This document shows positions 58,576 through 64,000 of a stretch of DNA of 64,000 bases, one piece after another (the stretch's first letter is position 1; each line of letters starts with the position of its first letter). This stretch comes from Deroplatys truncata. Taxonomy: Eukaryota > Arthropoda > Insecta > Mantodea > Mantidae. A model generated the notes under the pieces. That model saw only the letters and a program-made list of their open reading frames with translations. It made no database searches and was not told where the DNA came from. Both the position numbers and the translations under genes were made by a program. Location: assembly GCA_030765065.1 (NCBI GenBank), contig CM060976.1:56962539-57026538 (forward strand), given 5' to 3'.

Positions 58576-59744
58576 TGGTTGTAATATTTGTTTTATTAGG
58601 CACCACATTGCTGGATTCCAATTAATATTATTTATTGATTATGCAGCCGGCGAATAACGAATTTTGTGTCTTCCTGTATGTCGCTGCGTCAATGTTCTCT
58701 CCTTGTCGCAGGACCTCGGTTGTTTTCTGTATTTCTTGACTATCTGCATGAAACTGGGTTTGGAGATCTCAGTTGGAAAGGACATTGAAGACACTAAGTA
58801 AAGATATATGAAGTATTTAATCATGAAGATGTCAGGTAAAGAATAAATGTTAAGATAGGTACTGTTAAACACTTGTTTGTTTATTATCACGTTTAAACTC
58901 CATATATAAAGACAAACTTTTTTTAGAAGTTTATGGCCACATATGCAAAGTTAGGATTACAAGATAGAGCTTCACCTTTAATAGAGCAGTATAAATAAAA
59001 ATTAAATAAGTCATTTTTATAAATTAACGAAAAAACCAAATAATTTAAATTACTATAAAGATAGATCATTCCTATTAACAACGGCATTTCCTCTTTATGT
59101 TTCTATTTAGCATTGAATTTACTGTTATAACACTTTAGCTCGATTTGGTAACTTCGCGCACACGATTATAATATAATTCCTTGTTGATCCATTGTTCATT
59201 TGGCGCGGAAATTTGCTGCAAAGTGACGCAGGTTTGTCATACGATGCAATTCACTAGACGACTGACTTTAGCGTTCCTCCATCAGCTTATATACCTGGGT
59301 TCTCCGTGGTTTGAGTTTTCTTGTAAATTTTCTCATTGGTTGGTGAGAGCCGCAAGTTACAAGTTTGACAACATTTGAAGGGCGATTAGGCTTTGGTATT
59401 CGTCGTTTCAAAACCACGTGGGAGAAAACAATTCAGGATTCCCCGGTTTCAATATTACTTTGGGATTCCTTAGGCGTCTGTTGCATAAGTCTTTCTAGAA
59501 CTAAGCGCTGATAAAGAACTTTGGTTCTGCAGCCAACTTTCTCCTAGTCATTGTATGTTACTAGCTTGTGGAAATCGTATGGTCTTATACATGCGTAAAA
59601 TACATCTAACAAAATATTAAATAAAATAATGTAGTTTGTTTATACACTGATATAGTTATACATTGATATTACACTAATTAAATCTAATACATACATGATT
59701 ATAAATGTGATAATAGTACAGCAGAAAATACTGTCTCAGTGTGT
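58576..59744. other. Unassigned sequence
   Basis: No gene recognised; a 65-codon frame at 59181-59378 has no motif. The stretch 58870-59100 is strongly AT-rich. Confidence 0.45.
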
Positions 59745-59875
59745 AATGCAGCTACTTCCGGAAGGTCTGTATCAAACTTAAGTAAACAGGAAAATAAACT
59801 TTCATAAGAATAATTTATACCCCCACTAATACGCGATAGAGAAAGTTATGTAAATGTAACACATCAGAATTTTAG
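59745..59875 (+). repeat. R1 3'-end fragment
   Basis: gtgtaatgcagctacttccg, aaaataaactttcataagaa, then gatagagaaagttatgtaaa tgtaacacatcag: only the terminal 130 bp of R1. Confidence 0.7.
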
Positions 59876-59999
59876 TTAGCAACCTATTAAGAGGGAAATG
59901 CGTCTTAGGTCCGTCTTCTAAGTAAGCGTAACTGATCATGTATTTATTAGATAGAAAAGCTATCTTTGGTGTAGTCTCAATGAAAAAAAAATCTGATGT

Positions 60000-60335
60000 C
60001 TTGCATTCACATGACTTTCTCTACTCTTGTGCAAACTATTTTTACAAGCGCTTATTCTCCATCTACTTCATGTTAATCCAGGTAAACATTTACAGAAACT
60101 ATGTTAACTATTGCTAATTTTCTTGTAGATTCAAGGAGAATATGGTAGGCTTTAAGCGATAGTCAAATCTTTTAAGACCTGGTTGCTATGTGGAGCATCC
60201 CATTCTCTTTGCATGTCCAGGACGTACAAAAACGGAAAGAATAACGAATTTCCATTTGAAAAAAGGGTAAGTATTGGAAAATTCAAACAAATAACAAGGA
60301 AGAACTCGGAAATGGTTCACTCCTGAAAAAAAGTA
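60000..60335 (-). repeat. R1 copy, right-hand part before the Tc1 insertion
   Basis: cattcacatgactttctcta ctc through ctctttgcatgtccaggac to gaactcggaaatggttcact cctg. The copy resumes at 61581 after the Tc1-like element. Confidence 0.78.
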
Positions 60336-61580
60336 CACTACGTGATCAAAAGTATCTGGGCACCTGGCTAAAAATGAAGTACAAGTTCGCGGCGTGCTCC
60401 ATCGGTAATGCTGGAAGTCAATATGGTGTTGGCTCACCCTTAGCCTTGATGACAGCGTCCACTCTCGCAGACATACCTTCAATCAGGTGCTGAAAGGTTT
60501 CTTGGAAAATGGCAGCTCATTCTTCACGGAGTGCGGAACTGAGGAGAGGTATCGATGTAGGTCGGTGAGGCCTGGCACGAAGTCGGCGTTCCAAAACATC
60601 CCAAAGGTGTTCTATAGAATTCAAGTCAGGACTCTGTGCAGGCCAGTCCATTACGGGGTTGTTATTGTCGTGTAACCTCTCCGCCACAGCCCGTGCAGTA
60701 TAAACAGGTGCTCGATCGTGTTGAAAGATGCAATCGCCATCCCCGAATTGCTCTTCAACAGTGGGAAGCAAGAAGGTGCTTAAAATATTAATGTAGGTCT
60801 GCGCTGTGATCGTGCCACGCAAAACAACAAGGGGTGCAAGCCCCCTCCAGGAAAAACACGATCACACCATCACACCACCACCACCGAATTTCACTGTTGG
60901 CACTACACACGCTGGCAGATGACGTTCATCGGGCATTCGTCATATCCACACCCTGCCATCGGATCGCCACATTGTGTACCGTGATTCGTCACTCCACACA
61001 ACGTTTTGCCACTGTTCAATCGTGTAATGTTGACGCTCCTTACACCAAGTGTGGCGTCGTTTGGTATTTTCCTGCGTGATGTGTGGCTTATGAACAGCCG
61101 CTCGACCATGGAATCCAAGGTTTCTTATCTCACGCCTAACTGTCATAGTACTTGGAGTGGATCCTATGCAGTTTGGAATTCCTGTGTGATGGTCTGGATA
61201 GATGTCTGCCTATTACTCTTTATGACACTCTTCAAATGTCGACGGTCTCTGTCAGTCAACAGACGAGGTCGGCCTGTACGCTTTTGTGCTGAACATATTC
61301 CTTCATGTTTGCACTTCACTATCCCATCAGAAACAGTGGACCTAGGGATGTTTAGGAGTGTGGAAATCTCGCGTACAGACTTCTGACACAAGTGACACCC
61401 AATCACCTGACCACGTTCAAAGTCCGTGAGTTCCACGGAGCGTACCATTCAGCTGTTTCACGATGTCTAATGACTAGTGATGTCAAGGATAATGAGTACC
61501 AGGCACTAGGTGGCGCACAAATCACCTACGATGAAAAACGTATGTTTGTGCGGTGTCCGAATACTTATGATCACATAGTG
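60336..61580 (-). mobile_element. Complete Tc1-like element, inactive, TA target site
   Basis: The ends cactacgtgatcaaaagtat (60336) and, inverted, cactatgtgatcataagtat (61580) are the terminal repeats. Each is flanked by TA (60334-60335 and 61581-61582), the Tc1/mariner target duplication. The 1,245-bp length is normal for a Tc1-like element with one gene. The R1 repeat on both sides reads through when the element and one TA are removed. Confidence 0.93.
60418..61448 (-). pseudogene. Tc1-like transposase, DD34E, with stops and a frameshift
   Basis: The N-terminus, MVRSVELTDFERGQVIGCHL CQKSVREISTLLNIPRSTVS, is the paired-type helix-turn-helix; GRPRLLTDRDRRHL follows. A frameshift near 61170 leads into TVRREIRNLGFHGRAAVHKP and WSDESRYTMWRSDGRVWI, which holds the first catalytic Asp. 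In the same frame come a TGA, MPDERHLPACVVPTVKFGGG GVMV, a second TGA, FSWRGLAPLVVLRGTITAQT, QHDRAPVYTARAVAERLHDN and WPAQSPDLNSIEHLWDVLER, with Asp-to-Glu spacing 34. A third TGA precedes AAIFQETFQHLIEGMSARVD AVIKAKGEPTPY. All three stops replace expected Trp codons. The gene is the right length, so decay came by point changes, not deletion. Confidence 0.93.
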
Positions 61581-62096
61581 TATATGACATAAATTGTGTG
61601 TTTTAACGAGATCTGCATTTTTGCGTAGTAAAATGTACTCTTAGATTTACCAGTTATGTGAAAGTCATTCAGAATGGACAGGACTTTTGGGGACATTCCC
61701 AGAAAATTCTATATATACATTTCATTTGCCATGAAAATATCTTAAACATATGATATTTTAATAAAAATTGTTAGAGCCATTCTTCAAAAACAAAAATTGT
61801 CGAAAAGTGTTCCATGTAAAGGGTAGTCTGGTGTGGAGAATTTTATTGAAAAGTTTGGTGTTGTATCCTTGGAGATACTAAAATCAAATGCGAAGTTTGG
61901 TATTTATCCGACTTTTCGTTTTTGAGTTATCTGCTCACAGACAGACAGACAGACACACACACCGATATGTTTCGAAAAATGCTTTGTGTGGATTCAGGGC
62001 ACCTCAAAACACGTATTTCGGTGAAATATCGCTATCGAATTTTTGGTGGAAGGCAATACTTCCCCTACTTATTATACGTAGTGGAGAAAGTAAAAA
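61581..62096 (-). repeat. R1 copy, remainder after the Tc1 insertion
   Basis: Starts tatgacataaattgtgtgtt and continues through gtaaagggtagtctggtgtg, ttgagttatctgctcacag, gaatttttggtggaaggcaa and gtggagaaagtaaaaag. A short GACA run lies at 61940-61953. The 115- and 62-codon frames come from the repeat. Confidence 0.78.
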
Positions 62097-62786
62097 GCAG
62101 TTTAAGATAAGATTAAAACCAGCATACGCTAACGTTAATTTAGGTAAGTTCATGACTCATTATCTCAGAAAGTATTTAGGATATCAAAGTGAAATTTGTA
62201 CTGAATATGAATATATATCTTCTAAATTCAATTAAGAGAGATGGGATTATCTGTTAATTATACACTTTTTATTTAAACACTTTTGGAAATTAGTTATTTT
62301 GAAATAACCAACCATTTTATTTTTAGCATGAATGTGCTGTTTTTGTCATCGTAAAATATTCTTTAATTATCTTCAATAGTTTCTGAGAAAATTAATCAAA
62401 AAGGTGTTCATAGCAAACTTAATCAATCTTCTCTTATATTTGGAAAGAATGAAACCATATGGCTTGCACAGGAAACCTACAATATTTAGCTACCATCTAA
62501 AATTCAGTTAAAAGTTACCACTACACAAAAAGTATAGGAGTTATAAGTTTCTCTGTCAAATGATGCAGAATTCAAAGCAAAAACTGGCAGATGTAGTACC
62601 ATTTTAAATATATTCAAAATACAAGCACTGTACCTGTAATGAGAAAATATATATTAAATTATAGAACAAAACTCAATTTATATGCATCTACCAGAAACTA
62701 AAGCGATACGACTTTTTGACAATTTTTGTTATTAAATCTCCTTTAAGGAACGCAAGTTACTCTGGGTTGAGGTATTTTTTTAAAAA
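62097..62786. other. Unassigned AT-rich sequence
   Basis: No gene recognised. Confidence 0.5.
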
Positions 62787-62800
62787 AAATTGCTATTATT

Positions 62801-63253
62801 ATATTTATTTTACGTCGCTATAACCACATTGTCATATCCCGACGGATCTTAGTAGATAACTAGCGGATCGATGTGTGGATAGTTAGCCTTCTAGGTCTCA
62901 TCCCTGTAACCATGTCATTTTGCTTCATCACGTGTTCACAGAGACCTTAGTGCATATCAACTGTATCTTCTGCTGCGTGCCGTGCAGATGCATTAGGGTG
63001 CCAATCAGTCTACCTGCTTTCATTGTCTGTGGATAGTGGCATAGCATTCGCTATTACCACCTATTTTTCATTTTTACTATTGTTTTAGACTTAAGGTGGA
63101 ACTTTGGGTATTGGAATTAAATATCCAATCCGGTATTCACCTAGGCGACCGAGGGGAAATCACAAAAAACCCTCAGCCAGATTGGTCGGATTTGAACCCG
63201 GGACCTCCCGAATGCGGACCACAGATGTTGCCATCTGAGGCATCCCGCTCGGT
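62801..63253 (-). mobile_element. tRNA-derived SINE (short family), single-unit copy
   Basis: On the minus strand: ccgagcgggatgcctcagat, box B gggttcaaatccgaccaatc, ggttttttgtgatttcccct, aataccggattgg, ggtggtaatagcgaatgcta, gcaggtagactgattgg, one 75-bp-type unit (acagttgatatgcactaagg tctctgtgaacacg), gggatgagacctagaagg and an end agcgacgtaaaataaata. Flanks aaattgctattatt (62787-62800) and aaattggctatttt (63254-63267) form a plausible target-site duplication. Confidence 0.78.
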
Positions 63254-63267
63254 AAATTGGCTATTTT

Positions 63268-64000
63268 GCAACAAACGTAAACCAGTTTTATGGTGAAATT
63301 TATAAATGTTTACTCTGCATTATGCTTTGCTTCCCACCTCCGAAATCTCATGATGGATAACACAAGTAACACAAGTGGTCTAATATCAAAATCAATCAAC
63401 CTCACGTAACTAGAATTTTGGGTGAAATTACAACTCATGCATTTAATACGCCATTACATAATAGTTTGTACCATTAGATCAACAAAATTGAAGCATCTAA
63501 TCTTATTACTAAAAGGCTCTAAGATACAAACAAAGCTTCGAAATGGTATCAGAATTCAAATAGCATAAAGCTAGGTTAGTTATTTAAAAAGATCCGCGTT
63601 TTAATGCTCTACGTCAGGGTCGATCAAGGCAATTACGAGTGAAGTATTAAAACCCCTGTGATGTAGTAATTGTTCCAGATAAGCATAGGTAAGGGTAGCG
63701 GAAGGAAGGGAGAGATTTAAGAACCACCTAGGTACAAAGTACAACATGCATTCCCCTTGCCCCGCTAGTACATCTATCACTGACTCCACCTTTCTTTCCT
63801 CATCTGCCGCACCCATCTCCATGAGCTTCTCTAGAAATCATCTTTCTTACTGGTGTCACCAACCTGGCCATTTGACTTTTCTGCTATTGGACCAGCCTGC
63901 TTGCGCTATGTATAACCAGCAATTTGTGTACTATCGGCTTGGTTTGCGACCACGTGGAACATTTCACATGATATATGCTGTCCTGCGGTGTCACCTCAAA
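63268..64000. other. Unassigned sequence with a 73-codon ORF
   Basis: A minus frame at 63601-63822 (MEMGAADEERKVESVIDVLA ...) has a hydrophobic Leu/Pro-rich second half. I do not recognise it; it could be part of a longer gene or element beyond the window. Confidence 0.3.

Overview
This is a 64 kb piece of AT-rich eukaryotic DNA with no recognisable host gene. The mobile-element content (Tc1/mariner with TA target sites, PIF/Harbinger, hAT-like ends, several tRNA-headed SINE families, LTRs with a TGGCGCC-like primer site) points to an arthropod, probably an insect with a large repeat-rich genome. The species cannot be fixed from the sequence. The longest open frames are fragments of transposase, gag-like or RNase H sequence, or are produced by tandem repeats. 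Nothing looks bacterial or plasmid-like.

Layout. 0-2.3 kb: decayed Tc1-like transposase end, then two copies of an abundant 0.75-0.9 kb repeat, here called R1. 2.5-4.3 kb: two tRNA-derived SINEs and an internally deleted transposase relic. 5.3-6.3 kb: candidate hAT-like non-autonomous element. 6.8-9.0 kb: LTR-like promoter region followed by a 36/32-bp minisatellite. 10-14.4 kb: cluster of SINEs, one interrupting a gag-like ORF. 15.5-16.2 kb: Tc1-like relic. 18-26.7 kb: R1 copies, an internally deleted mariner, a second SINE family, a candidate DNA element with subterminal repeats, and a second copy of the TATA-bearing LTR. 28.4-31.5 kb: a SINE carrying an expanded 75-bp tandem array, then further SINEs. 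32.0-36.4 kb: an R1 fragment, a PIF/Harbinger element with two genes split by a solo LTR, and another LTR of the same family. 38.4-40.9 kb: SINE and third LTR. 42-45 kb: inverted-strand R1 copies. 46.7-49.2 kb: LINE RNase H and other LINE remnants. 50.8-58.6 kb: truncated LTR, SINEs and the densest R1 block. 60-62 kb: a complete but inactive Tc1-like element inserted in an R1 copy. 62.8-63.3 kb: sister copy of the array-bearing SINE.

How the parts relate. The window records successive insertions. R1 is old and covers very roughly a fifth of the sequence. Tc1 and a SINE landed inside R1 copies, a solo LTR landed inside the Harbinger transposase, and a SINE landed in the gag-like ORF. No element here looks autonomous now. 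The most interesting structures are the R1 family with its separable ~120-bp hairpin module, and two unrelated retroelements that each carry an expanded internal minisatellite that their sister copies nearly lack.
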